Assembly (NCBI RefSeq): GCF_001650905.1
Contig: NZ_LXYG01000002.1
Span: 186,001 to 250,000 of the forward strand
DNA length: 64,000 bases
Direction: 5' to 3'
Source of the DNA: Balneola sp. EhC07
Lineage (GTDB): Bacteria > Bacteroidota > Rhodothermia > Balneolales > Balneolaceae
Under the pieces are notes generated by a model that saw only the letters and a program-made list of their open reading frames with translations, searched no databases and was not told where the DNA came from. Shown one piece after another: positions 1 through 8,194 of the stretch. The translations under genes were made by a program, and so were the position numbers. Position 1 is the first letter of the stretch; the number at the start of each line of letters is the position of its first letter.

Positions 1-72
1 TTGAAGGAAATATCAAAAGACATCCAGCAAAGTCATCTCGCAGCGTATGCCCGAGATCTGGATCTATTGTAA
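1..72 (+). CDS. C-terminal end of an unidentified protein (partial)
   Basis: The first frame is open from the window edge to a TAA at 70-72 and gives 23 residues ending in ARDLDLL. It is probably the tail of a gene that starts before the window. The fragment is too short to assign to a family. The codons look ordinary for this genome and a palindromic repeat follows about 20 bases later, as expected after a gene end. Confidence 0.35.
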   Translation: MKEISKDIQQSHLAAYARDLDLL

Positions 73-95
73 GGGCGAGTTTATAATTAAGATTT

Positions 96-116
96 AGATT
101 CCTGCCTTCGCAGGAA
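96..116. repeat. Short palindromic repeat (REP-like hairpin)
   Basis: ATTCCTGC and GCAGGAAT form a perfect 8-bp stem around a CTTC tetraloop. A T-run follows about six bases later, so it could act as a weak terminator for the gene entering the window. A similar dyad, ATTCCT-TGC-AGGAAT, lies near 39900, which suggests a dispersed family. Confidence 0.5.
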
Positions 117-190
117 TAACTAGTTTTTTATACTGGTATGGATTTAGAAATTTAAATAGCTCCATTTCTAAGCATTCATTAACTTTAAAA

Positions 191-1117
191 ATGCCAATTG
201 ACCAAAAATACATACAAGCCATAAAAAATGGCGATGTTGTAGCTTTCCCAACCGAAACGGTTTATGGGCTTGGTGCAGATGCATGGAACTCTGAAGCGAT
301 TGCTAAAGTATTTGAAACCAAAGGGCGACCTTCTGATAATCCGTTGATCGTTCATGTATCAGACTTTGACCAGATCAATGATTTTGCAGCGGAAATACCC
401 GAAGCTGCTCAGTTACTAATTGAGGAATTCTGGCCGGGACCGTTAACGTTGGTTTTCAAAAAAAAGCCTGAAGTATTGGATGCTGTAACAGCAGGATTGG
501 ACACCATTGCTATCCGAATGCCTGCCAATGAAATAGCATTATCACTTATTTTAGAAACTAATCCTCTTGTTGCCCCAAGTGCTAACAGATCCGGAGCTCC
601 CAGTCCTACAAAAGCGAGTCATATAAAGGCTGATTTTGGTTCTTCAGTTTTAGTTATTGATGGAGGTTCAACTCAGGTTGGCTTGGAATCCACTGTACTG
701 GATATTTCTGGAGAACAACCAATGATCTTGCGGCCCGGTGTGATCGGAAAAGATCAAATAGAACAAGTCTTGAACCAAACAGTTCTTATTGATGATAAGA
801 GTTCTGAAAAGCCTAAAAGTCCAGGGCAAAAATATTCACATTACAAGCCCAAAGCCGATGTAAAATGGCTGGATTCTGAAGATGAATTTGAGGATACCTC
901 TTCCCTGTTTTTACTTTTGAATGCAGAAACCGAACAACAAAACATCATAAATTATACTCAGGACTTTGAAAAACTAGCTCGTGAATTATACGATAGATTT
1001 CGTCAGGCTGATTTAGATGGCTATAAGAAAGTGATTATAGAGCCCTTTGATGATCGATATGATTCTTCTGTTATCCCCGCATTACTGAACAGGATTGAAA
1101 AGGCAACTTCCCTTTAA
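191..1117 (+). CDS. L-threonylcarbamoyladenylate synthase, Sua5 type
   Basis: This enzyme makes threonylcarbamoyl-AMP from threonine, bicarbonate and ATP, the first step of t6A modification at position 37 of ANN-decoding tRNAs, in the cytoplasm. The YrdC domain fills roughly residues 5-195 and shows PTETVYGLGADA (20-31), the KGRPSDNPL substrate motif (44-52) and SAN (130-132). The linker SPGQKYSHYKP (210-220) and a Sua5 C-terminal domain follow, so it is the long two-domain Sua5 form and not short TsaC. At 308 residues it is slightly short of the usual 320-350. The ATG at 191 gives the expected short N-terminus before the YrdC fold. It appears to be transcribed alone. Family assignment is very secure. 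Confidence 0.95.
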   Translation: MPIDQKYIQAIKNGDVVAFPTETVYGLGADAWNSEAIAKVFETKGRPSDNPLIVHVSDFDQINDFAAEIPEAAQLLIEEFWPGPLTLVFKKKPEVLDAVTAGLDTIAIRMPANEIALSLILETNPLVAPSANRSGAPSPTKASHIKADFGSSVLVIDGGSTQVGLESTVLDISGEQPMILRPGVIGKDQIEQVLNQTVLIDDKSSEKPKSPGQKYSHYKPKADVKWLDSEDEFEDTSSLFLLLNAETEQQNIINYTQDFEKLARELYDRFRQADLDGYKKVIIEPFDDRYDSSVIPALLNRIEKATSL

Positions 1118-1277
1118 TGAATAGCATTTACCGATTTAATTAACCGTATATTGCTCGGACTTAAGTAGTGTATGGGAATAGGGTTGCTAAGGCACATGTA
1201 TGCTATCTTCAAATTAAACTGAGAAACTTTTCTGAGCTCTATCTTCAACTTTCTCCCCTTCTTTCTTACATATACAT

Positions 1278-2549
1278 ATGAAATTCCGCGATCTTCAAAT
1301 TATTGAACCTATCCAAAAGGCTCTTAAAGAACAGGGCTATGATAAGCCTACACCAATTCAGGAACAATCTATACCAATTTTACTGGCCGGAAAAGACCTT
1401 CTGGGTTGTGCGCAAACCGGTACCGGGAAAACTGCTGCTTTCGCAATTCCGATCCTTCAACATTTATCTGATTCTCATGAACCTGATAATCCCAGGCGCT
1501 CAATAAGATCTCTGGTGATCACTCCAACCAGAGAATTAGCGATTCAAATTGCTGACAGCTTTACTACATACGGACAATATACTGACATCAAAAATACCGT
1601 TATTTATGGAGGAGTTAAGCAGCAAAAGCAAGTTAAACGGCTTAAAGCAGGCGTTGATATACTTGTAGCCACCCCCGGAAGATTGTTGGATCTGATGAAT
1701 CAGGGATTCGTGTCGCTAAAAGATGTAGAGTATTTTGTACTTGATGAAGCCGATCAAATGCTGGATATGGGATTTATTCACGATATCAAGAAAGTAATTG
1801 CCAGATTACCCAAAAAACGACAATCACTATTCTTTTCGGCAACCATGCCTGCTGCTATTGTGAATCTTTCTAAATCCATTCTGGGAAACCCCGAACGAGT
1901 GACTATAACTCCTGAAAAAGCAACAGCAGAAAAAGTAGAACAGCATCTTTTTTATGTCAGCAATGGAAATAAGATCAAATTGCTGATCAATCTTCTTCAA
2001 ACAGATCTAATAACTTCTTCTATTGTCTTCTCCAGAACTAAGCATGGAGCGAATAAGATCGTGAAACAGCTATTAAATGCTGAAATTAGTGCAGAGGCTA
2101 TTCATGGAAATAAGTCTCAACCCGCCCGTCAAAGGGCATTGGAAAATTTTAAAGATGGAACTACAAGAATCTTGGTAGCTACAGATATTGCTGCACGTGG
2201 AATTGATGTAGATGATGTCTCTCATGTTATAAATTATCATCTTCCAAATATTCCGGAAACCTATGTACATCGTATTGGAAGAACAGGCAGAGCCAATGCA
2301 AGTGGTATAGCTCTCTCCTTCTGTGCTGTTGATGAACGTCCGTTTTTACGGGATATTGAGAAATTAATTAATCAGAAAATTGAAGTAATTTCTGAACATC
2401 CTTATCCTGATGACTCAGAGGAACCGGCTAAACCTGCATCAAAAGGATCTAACAGAAGCAGATCTAAGAGCAATGGTAGTAGAAATTCCAGAAGGAAAAA
2501 CACTAGTAGCCGAAATAACCGTAACTCGAGATCACGAAATAGAAACTGA
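1278..2549 (+). CDS. rhlE: DEAD-box RNA helicase, RhlE-like
   Basis: ATP-dependent RNA helicase expected to act in ribosome assembly or RNA turnover. Visible motifs are the Q motif PTPIQEQ (25-31), AQTGTGKT (45-52), PTRELA (83-88), TPGR (132-135), DEAD (156-159), SAT (187-189), ARGIDV and HRIGRTGR (about 320-330). After about residue 377 the protein ends in a low-complexity tail rich in Ser, Arg and Asn, probably an RNA-binding extension. At 423 residues it matches the RhlE subgroup. Its stop codon is the first three bases of a TGATAGC heptamer array, and a YwbE-like gene follows 39 bases later. Distinguishing RhlE from other DEAD subfamilies rests on length and the basic tail. Confidence 0.92.
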   Translation: MKFRDLQIIEPIQKALKEQGYDKPTPIQEQSIPILLAGKDLLGCAQTGTGKTAAFAIPILQHLSDSHEPDNPRRSIRSLVITPTRELAIQIADSFTTYGQYTDIKNTVIYGGVKQQKQVKRLKAGVDILVATPGRLLDLMNQGFVSLKDVEYFVLDEADQMLDMGFIHDIKKVIARLPKKRQSLFFSATMPAAIVNLSKSILGNPERVTITPEKATAEKVEQHLFYVSNGNKIKLLINLLQTDLITSSIVFSRTKHGANKIVKQLLNAEISAEAIHGNKSQPARQRALENFKDGTTRILVATDIAARGIDVDDVSHVINYHLPNIPETYVHRIGRTGRANASGIALSFCAVDERPFLRDIEKLINQKIEVISEHPYPDDSEEPAKPASKGSNRSRSKSNGSRNSRRKNTSSRNNRNSRSRNRN

Positions 2550-2577
2550 TAGCTGATAGCTGATAGCTGATAGCTGA
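2547..2577 (+). repeat. Heptanucleotide tandem array (TGATAGC)x4
   Basis: Four perfect copies of TGATAGC followed by TGA. The first TGA is the stop codon of the upstream helicase. Because seven is coprime to three, the array places TGA in all three forward frames. It is one of several 7-bp-period arrays in the window with unrelated unit sequences. Confidence 0.9.
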
Positions 2578-2588
2578 ATTAAAAAAAT

Positions 2589-2780
2589 ATGGACGGAACT
2601 CAAAGAAAAGACATTCAAGTAGGTAGTTCAGTCGAAGTAGTTCAGAAACACCACCAACGAAGTGGAGAACTAACTTCAGGGGTGGTAAAACGATTGCTTA
2701 CCAAATCCCCAACCCATCCTCATGGTATTAAAGTGATGCTGGAATCCGGAATTGTTGGGAGAGTTAAGAAAGTAAATTAG
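2589..2780 (+). CDS. YwbE family protein (DUF2196)
   Basis: A 63-residue protein with the YwbE-family pattern: a short polar N-terminus, then RKDIQVGSSVEVVQK, GELTSGVVKRLLT and a C-terminal GIVGRVKKV strand. The family is small, widely conserved and of unknown function; the fold looks like a compact beta barrel, possibly nucleic-acid binding (inference). It lies 39 bases behind the RhlE-like helicase on the same strand, separated by the heptamer array, so cotranscription is likely. Length is typical. Confidence 0.85.
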   Translation: MDGTQRKDIQVGSSVEVVQKHHQRSGELTSGVVKRLLTKSPTHPHGIKVMLESGIVGRVKKVN

Positions 2781-2868
2781 AGTTCTGTACTATCTCTCAG
2801 TAACCAAAATAAAGCGAAACCTTTATGTTGATTTAGCCGTGTAGAACAGACACGAAAAAGGAGGAAAA

Positions 2869-3120
2869 ATGGGTATTTGGGCTGAATCTGCAAAAACACT
2901 TAAGTTCAATAATTCAATGCTTAGAGGAAAAACCCTCTTCAAAACATTGAGTGAAAATTCCAGATATAACATCCTTCAATCCGAAATTGATCCTGAAAAA
3001 ATGAACTTCGGATTAGATTTTGTTCAAAAAAGAAAGAACAGAAGAAATCTAATATTCTTTCTTCTTATTTATCCAATTGCTATTTCTGCATTTGTATTCT
3101 GGATACTTTCAATTATTTGA
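2869..3120 (+). CDS. Small predicted membrane protein, unknown
   Basis: An 83-residue product I do not recognise. The first 55 residues are polar and basic; residues about 60-82 form one hydrophobic helix (LIFFLLIYPIAISAFVFWIL), preceded by KKRKNRR-like charges, which suggests a tail-anchored inner-membrane protein with a cytoplasmic N-terminus. The ATG is preceded by a perfect AGGAGG about five bases upstream, unusually strong for this window, and this supports translation. Its stop is directly adjacent to the convergent M42 peptidase stop. No domain can be named. Confidence 0.6.
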   Translation: MGIWAESAKTLKFNNSMLRGKTLFKTLSENSRYNILQSEIDPEKMNFGLDFVQKRKNRRNLIFFLLIYPIAISAFVFWILSII

Positions 3121-4203
3121 TCAATCTTCAAAAACTCCAAACGTCTGATCCGGTCGCATAGCTAGTACAGCTTCAACCATTAAATTGATCAAGTCTTCTA
3201 CATCATTCACATTGCAAGTTTCTACAGGTGAATGCATATACCTGAGTGGAAGTGAAATCAATGCGCTTGGTATTCCTGTCTGCTGATAAAAAATACTATC
3301 GGTATCGGTTCCTGTTCTTACACTGGTAGCTTCATGCTGAACTTCGATTTTAGCTTTCTTACAAACATCTTCTAAGAAATCGACGACCTTCGGGTGGTTA
3401 GCCCCTCCGTGTTGAATAGCAGGACCTTTACCCATTTCTACTGTTCCGTGCTGTTTCTGATCAATTCCGGGAGTATCAGTCGCATGCGTTACATCAGTTA
3501 CCAATGCAACATCCGGCATAAACCGGTAACTCATCATTCGGGCACCAAATCCGCCCACTTCTTCCTGCACAGAATTCAATGCAATTACATTTACTTTAAG
3601 ATCTTTCTTTCTCTCGCTGATCTTTCGAAGTGCTTCTGCAATAATATACCCACCTATTCTATTATCAAGTGCGCGTCCTGTTAAAATATCGTCGTTCAGA
3701 TATTCCAGATCCGAAGAATACGTGATCGGATCACCCACTTGTATCAACTCAAGAGCTTCTTCTTTTGAACTAACGCCGATATCAACGTAGATGTCTTTCC
3801 AGGCAGGCTGTTTGCCACCACCGTTTTTAGTGTCTTGCAAATGAATAGCTGTATTTCCTGTCACCCCAACAACTCTGCCTCTTTTGTTGTGGATGAATAC
3901 TTTCTTAGCACGAGCTATAGTAGAATCGCTGCCCCCAAGCTTGTTGATATATACAAATCCCTGATCAGAGATATGCTGAACCACCATTCCGATCTCATCA
4001 CAATGAGCTTCCAATAAAACCGTAGCTACATCACCGCTTGTGTTAATTTTTCCTGCAGCAGATCCGTAGGCATCCGTTACCACTTCATCCGAAAACTGAT
4101 CTACGTAATCTTTCCATACTTTAACTCCTGCTTTTTCAAATCCGGTTGGACTCGGAGTGATGAGTAGATCTTCTAAAAATTGTTTACTGGAACTGTTAGC
4201 CAT
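3121..4203 (-). CDS. M42 family metallopeptidase (glutamyl aminopeptidase type)
   Basis: Cytoplasmic dizinc aminopeptidase that would trim peptides into amino acids. The five ligand and catalytic positions of the M42/M20 fold are visible: H67 and D69 in EAHCDEIG, D180 in ALDNRIGG, E214-E215 in EEVGGFG, D237 in TDVTHATD and H324 in RYMHSPVE. The 360-residue length is normal. Substrate preference cannot be read. It converges with the small membrane gene (stops adjacent) and is divergent from the thioesterase gene. Confidence 0.92.
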   Translation of the reverse strand: MANSSSKQFLEDLLITPSPTGFEKAGVKVWKDYVDQFSDEVVTDAYGSAAGKINTSGDVATVLLEAHCDEIGMVVQHISDQGFVYINKLGGSDSTIARAKKVFIHNKRGRVVGVTGNTAIHLQDTKNGGGKQPAWKDIYVDIGVSSKEEALELIQVGDPITYSSDLEYLNDDILTGRALDNRIGGYIIAEALRKISERKKDLKVNVIALNSVQEEVGGFGARMMSYRFMPDVALVTDVTHATDTPGIDQKQHGTVEMGKGPAIQHGGANHPKVVDFLEDVCKKAKIEVQHEATSVRTGTDTDSIFYQQTGIPSALISLPLRYMHSPVETCNVNDVEDLINLMVEAVLAMRPDQTFGVFED

Positions 4204-4289
4204 GCCTGTATCGTTGTAATTATCTTAAATTATTTAGGCATCGAATATAACGAAAGAAGTATACAATATTGAATATGGATAATAGAATA

Positions 4290-4343
4290 AAAGACAGGAA
4301 TTATATTCCTTTATTCCTAATTCCCTTATTCCTAATTTAAAAG
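4290..4343. repeat. Degenerate heptamer-type intergenic repeat
   Basis: The gap between the M42 peptidase and the thioesterase holds AGGAAT-TAT-ATTCCT and then TTATTCC/TAATTCC/CTTATTCC/TAATT units with a period close to seven. The same TTCCTAATTCCC wording recurs at about 33058-33110. It resembles a worn heptamer array. Confidence 0.55.
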
Positions 4344-4344
4344 T

Positions 4345-4791
4345 ATGATCAAACCTGACTACGATTCCGATTTCTTTTACCATTGGCATGAACTAACTGT
4401 ACGATTCAGCGATGTAGATTCACTTCAGCATGTCAATAATGCAACATTCAGTACTTATTACGAAGAGTCCCGATTACGTTTTCTGGGTGAATATTTCGAG
4501 ATGAGTAAGGAATATTACGAAGGGCGTTCTTTTGTGATGGTTCGTTCTGAAATTGAATATCTCGGTCAGATCAAATTTCCGGATTCTATTTTGATCGGAA
4601 CCGGCATTCTGAAAGTCGGTAATTCCAGCCTGGATACCTATCAAGCTATATACAACAAAGAATCTAAAAAGCTCTTGAGTGTTGCTCAAACTACAGGCGT
4701 TTGGTTCGATCTGAACAAACAAAGACCGGTAAAACTACCTGAAATTCAGAATCTCGAAGCCATGCTCATAAAAACTGATCAAGATGGATAA
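4345..4791 (+). CDS. Acyl-CoA thioesterase, hotdog fold (4HBT/YbgC type)
   Basis: A 148-residue single hotdog domain. The N-terminal signature VRFSDVDSLQHVNNATF (19-35) carries the catalytic Asp and the HVNN turn of 4-hydroxybenzoyl-CoA-type thioesterases, followed by YYEESRLRFL on the central helix. It would hydrolyse acyl-CoA esters in the cytoplasm; the acyl chain cannot be predicted. The 3' end overlaps the next gene by eight bases, which suggests translational coupling. Confidence 0.88.
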   Translation: MIKPDYDSDFFYHWHELTVRFSDVDSLQHVNNATFSTYYEESRLRFLGEYFEMSKEYYEGRSFVMVRSEIEYLGQIKFPDSILIGTGILKVGNSSLDTYQAIYNKESKKLLSVAQTTGVWFDLNKQRPVKLPEIQNLEAMLIKTDQDG

Positions 4792-6034
4792 AAGCACCAG
4801 GTACAAAATTTTCAATGATCCTGTACACGGATTCATCACTGTACCAAAAGGGATCATTCTAAGACTGATCGATCATCCCTACATCCAGAGATTGCGCAGA
4901 GTTCGTCAGCTTGGACTTGGGTACCTGGTTTTTCCAGCAGCGGAACACTCCCGCTTTTCTCATGCACTGGGAGCACTTGAACTTGCCAAAAGAGTGTTGA
5001 ATAATTTACTGGAAAAAGACACTACCATCACCAAAAAGGAATATGAAGGCACTTTAATTGCGATATTGCTTCATGATGTTGGTCACGGACCTTTATCCCA
5101 CACTTTAGAACACACTTTGATCAAAGATTTCAATCATGAGCAAATGAGTTTGGCTATCATGAAAGAACTCAATAAAGAATTCGACGGAGAGCTCGATACC
5201 GCAATAGCCATATTCACGAATCAGTATAAAAAGAAGTTTCTACACCAGCTTATCTCTTCCCAGCTTGATCTGGACAGGTTGGATTATCTGAGCAGAGACA
5301 GTTTCTTTACTGGTGTTTCGGAAGGACGTATTGGTATAAATAGAATTCTGAAAACGATGCGTGTCCATAAAGGAAACATTGTAATAGAGAAAAAGGGAAT
5401 TTATGCGATTGAGAACTACATCATAGCCCGAAGATTGATGTACATGCAGGTCTATTTGCACAAAACAGTACTAAGTGCTGATGCCTTAATCAGAGCTGTA
5501 TTTAAAAGGATCAGAGATTTGCTAGATTCTGGTTACGAACTGGATTTTGCCTCTGATAGTCTGCGATATTTTATGCAAGATCAGCCTTCTGCTAAAAAAC
5601 AGATCACCGGAAAGATGATCAAAGCATATACTTCCCTTGATGACTACGATATCTACTTAAATATAAAGTTCTGGACTCAAAGCAATGATAAGATCCTTGC
5701 TGAACTCTGTAACCGCTTTTTGAATCGGAGTTTGTTCAGAACCACTTTCTTTGAAAATACCCCCTCTGAAAAAGATCATGAGGAAATAAAAAGACAGACT
5801 AAATTGAGTTTAAAAAAACTGGGTTTACCACATGATGATGTGTCCGCATCTTATTTTTACAGTTTTGATCAAAGCTATTCCGAAGCTTATAAATATCAGA
5901 ATGAGAGCATCTGGATCTTGGAAAACGATAATGCAGTTGAATTTTCCAAAGCTGCGGACACTAAAAATATAATCGCTTTAACTGAACCTGTTGTCAAAAA
6001 CTATTGTGTTCACTTAAAACAAGTTAAGATCTAG
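4784..6034 (+). CDS. HD-domain phosphohydrolase (dNTPase-like)
   Basis: A 416-residue protein of the SAMHD1/dGTPase-like HD superfamily. The metal-binding residues lie in HSRFSHALGALELA (55-68), the HD pair in LLHDVGHGPLSHTLEH (96-110) and the distal Asp in LDLDRLDYLSRDS (about 160-173). The early NDPVHG motif (11-16) is typical of this HD family. It is expected to hydrolyse deoxynucleoside triphosphates or related phosphates in the cytoplasm; the real substrate is unknown. It starts inside the thioesterase gene (eight-base overlap), so the two form a small operon. Confidence 0.88.
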   Translation: MDKSTRYKIFNDPVHGFITVPKGIILRLIDHPYIQRLRRVRQLGLGYLVFPAAEHSRFSHALGALELAKRVLNNLLEKDTTITKKEYEGTLIAILLHDVGHGPLSHTLEHTLIKDFNHEQMSLAIMKELNKEFDGELDTAIAIFTNQYKKKFLHQLISSQLDLDRLDYLSRDSFFTGVSEGRIGINRILKTMRVHKGNIVIEKKGIYAIENYIIARRLMYMQVYLHKTVLSADALIRAVFKRIRDLLDSGYELDFASDSLRYFMQDQPSAKKQITGKMIKAYTSLDDYDIYLNIKFWTQSNDKILAELCNRFLNRSLFRTTFFENTPSEKDHEEIKRQTKLSLKKLGLPHDDVSASYFYSFDQSYSEAYKYQNESIWILENDNAVEFSKAADTKNIIALTEPVVKNYCVHLKQVKI

Positions 6035-6055
6035 ACCAATCTGTCTCCGTTGAAT

Positions 6056-6895
6056 TCAGGATGTATGGAAATCAACCAATCTATCAAGGGGTTTGCGTAC
6101 TACTATGGAAAGATCCATCCCCCGCTCTGATAGTACCTCTTCAAGTATTTCCTGATAAACCGAAGCTATTGAGCCAACAAAGCCTATCTCCTTTTCTTTT
6201 GATTCTTCGAAATAGCCAAGTTGTTTATCAGCAAAAGCTTCGAATCCTTTTCTTACCATATTCTTTATGAAAGGATGATCCCTGTAATCACCTAATATCT
6301 TTGAGAAGGATGCCACGAATCTGTTGGCCTGAGGCTCTTCATAGATCTTATGAAGAACACTTTCTAACGACATATCGCTTGTTTCTTCCAAAGCGTTTCT
6401 CAGATCTTCCGGCATAGTTTTATAGTAATATGCATTCAGAATTCGTTTTCCGAAATATCCACCGCTTCCTTCATCTCCAAAAACAAATCCAAGCGAAGGA
6501 ATTGACTTCACGATCTTTTCGCCATCATATACACATGAGTTAGAACCCGTTCCCATTATGCATGCAACTCCCTCCTTTTTACCAAAACAAGCAATAGCTG
6601 CGCCTAACATATCGCTTTCAATATGAATTTCAGATTCAGGAAAATTCTCTCTTATTGCATTCTGAAGTATTGCCTTTCTGGATTCATTCCCACTTCCTGA
6701 GCCATAGAAGAAGATCTCATCAACCTGAGTGTTTTTTAAACTGTTTTTAACCCCGTTTTTAATAGCTTCAGAAAGCTGCCCGTGTGTCCTGAAATAAGGA
6801 TTTAAGCCATCACTTTTAAAGAATTCTTTACTCTCTTTATTTACTAAAACCCATTCTGTTTTTGTGGAACCGCTGTCAGCTATTAAAATGCTCAT
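6056..6895 (-). CDS. BadF/BadG-type amino-sugar kinase (GlcNAc or MurNAc kinase)
   Basis: ASKHA-fold cytoplasmic kinase of 279 residues. DSGSTKTEW (7-15) is the phosphate-1 loop, MGTGSNS (115-121) the phosphate-2 loop and GDEGSGGYFGK (141-151) the sugar-binding segment seen in eukaryotic-type GlcNAc kinases and in the MurK kinases of Bacteroidota. It would phosphorylate GlcNAc or MurNAc at O6. The divergent neighbour encodes a DUF5009 membrane protein, the same partnership as reported from memory for Tannerella MurK and MurT. Sequence alone does not settle GlcNAc against MurNAc. Confidence 0.87.
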   Translation of the reverse strand: MSILIADSGSTKTEWVLVNKESKEFFKSDGLNPYFRTHGQLSEAIKNGVKNSLKNTQVDEIFFYGSGSGNESRKAILQNAIRENFPESEIHIESDMLGAAIACFGKKEGVACIMGTGSNSCVYDGEKIVKSIPSLGFVFGDEGSGGYFGKRILNAYYYKTMPEDLRNALEETSDMSLESVLHKIYEEPQANRFVASFSKILGDYRDHPFIKNMVRKGFEAFADKQLGYFEESKEKEIGFVGSIASVYQEILEEVLSERGMDLSIVVRKPLDRLVDFHTS

Positions 6896-6995
6896 TTATA
6901 TTTTTTGTTAAATTTTATTGAAGATACTTAACACAATATTTCATTACCACATTAAGAATAATTTTTAAGTACATTCCGAAAATAATTTAATTTAT

Positions 6996-8156
6996 ATGAC
7001 CTCAATCAGCGGTATTTCTTCGGGTAAACGATTAGTTTCTTTGGATTTTTTCAGAGGTGCTACGGTAGCTGCCATGATACTGGTAAACAATCCGGGATCA
7101 TGGTCTCATATCTATGGACCTTTAAAGCATGCACCCTGGCATGGCTGGACTCCAACAGATCTGATCTTTCCTTTTTTCTTATTCATAGTAGGTGTTTCCA
7201 TTGTGCTGGCATTTACCAAAGCCAAAAATAAAGGAGCTCAAGATTCTGACCTTTTAAAAAAGACTTTAATAAGAGCTGCCAAAATATTTGGATTAGGTCT
7301 GGCTTTAACGGCATTTCCTTATTTGACATTTTTACCTGATTTCGGACTTCATTCAAACCTGATCGATATAAGAGTTCCCGGTGTTTTGCAAAGAATTGCT
7401 ATTTGTTATGCTATCGGAAGTGTTTTATTTCTTTATACCAAACCAAAAACCCAAATGTACACCCTAGCAGGGCTATTGATAGGCTATTGGATCTTAATGA
7501 TCGGTATACCTGTTCCGGGATTCGGAGCCGGAGCCATTGACAGCCCCGAAGGAAATCTTGCAGCTTACATTGATCAACTTACTTTATCCGGACATACCTG
7601 GAAAGAAAACTGGGATCCTGAAGGATTACTAAGCACTCTTCCTGCAATTGGAACTACTCTGATAGGAATTTGGACAGGCAGAATATTGATGAACGATCAC
7701 GAATCCGAAAGTTCAAGAACACTTCAGTTCTTTATTTGGGGATTTGTTCTAATCATAATTGGATACATCTGGAGTTGGGTCTTCCCTATCAATAAAAATA
7801 TCTGGACCAGTTCTTATGCACTTTTCACCGGTGGACAGGCAATGTGTATTTTTGGATTATGCTACTGGTTTTTAGATGTGAAAGAAAATCAAAAATTCAC
7901 TGACTGGGGAGTCGCTTTTGGTTTAAATGCGATTACCGTTTTCTTTCTGAGTGGTGTAATAGCTCGTGTTTTAAGCATGATCACTTTTACTTACAATGAG
8001 ACCACTTATTCTGTAAAAGGATGGATCTATGAAGTTGTACTCAAGTCAATTGCTTCACCAATAAATGCTTCAATCTTATATGCCATCATGTGGATACTTC
8101 TTTTTTGGGGATTAGCTCACTGGATGAAGAAAAAGAATATTATTATTAAAGTATAG
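6996..8156 (+). CDS. DUF5009/HGSNAT-like multi-pass membrane protein
   Basis: A 386-residue polytopic inner-membrane protein with about ten hydrophobic segments. The N-terminus RLVSLDFFRGATVAAMILVN (12-31) is the hallmark of the COG4299/DUF5009 group related to heparan-alpha-glucosaminide N-acetyltransferase, with HGWTPTDLIFPFFLFIVG following. The family contains acetyltransferases, and Tannerella MurT of this group is reported as a MurNAc transporter (recalled, not checked). The gene is divergent from the sugar kinase with 100 bases between starts, so a shared regulatory region is likely. Transport or transacetylation of amino sugars is the best guess. Confidence 0.82.
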   Translation: MTSISGISSGKRLVSLDFFRGATVAAMILVNNPGSWSHIYGPLKHAPWHGWTPTDLIFPFFLFIVGVSIVLAFTKAKNKGAQDSDLLKKTLIRAAKIFGLGLALTAFPYLTFLPDFGLHSNLIDIRVPGVLQRIAICYAIGSVLFLYTKPKTQMYTLAGLLIGYWILMIGIPVPGFGAGAIDSPEGNLAAYIDQLTLSGHTWKENWDPEGLLSTLPAIGTTLIGIWTGRILMNDHESESSRTLQFFIWGFVLIIIGYIWSWVFPINKNIWTSSYALFTGGQAMCIFGLCYWFLDVKENQKFTDWGVAFGLNAITVFFLSGVIARVLSMITFTYNETTYSVKGWIYEVVLKSIASPINASILYAIMWILLFWGLAHWMKKKNIIIKV

Positions 8157-8194
8157 ATATTGAAAACTTGGATTAAGCACTTTTCTATTTAACA

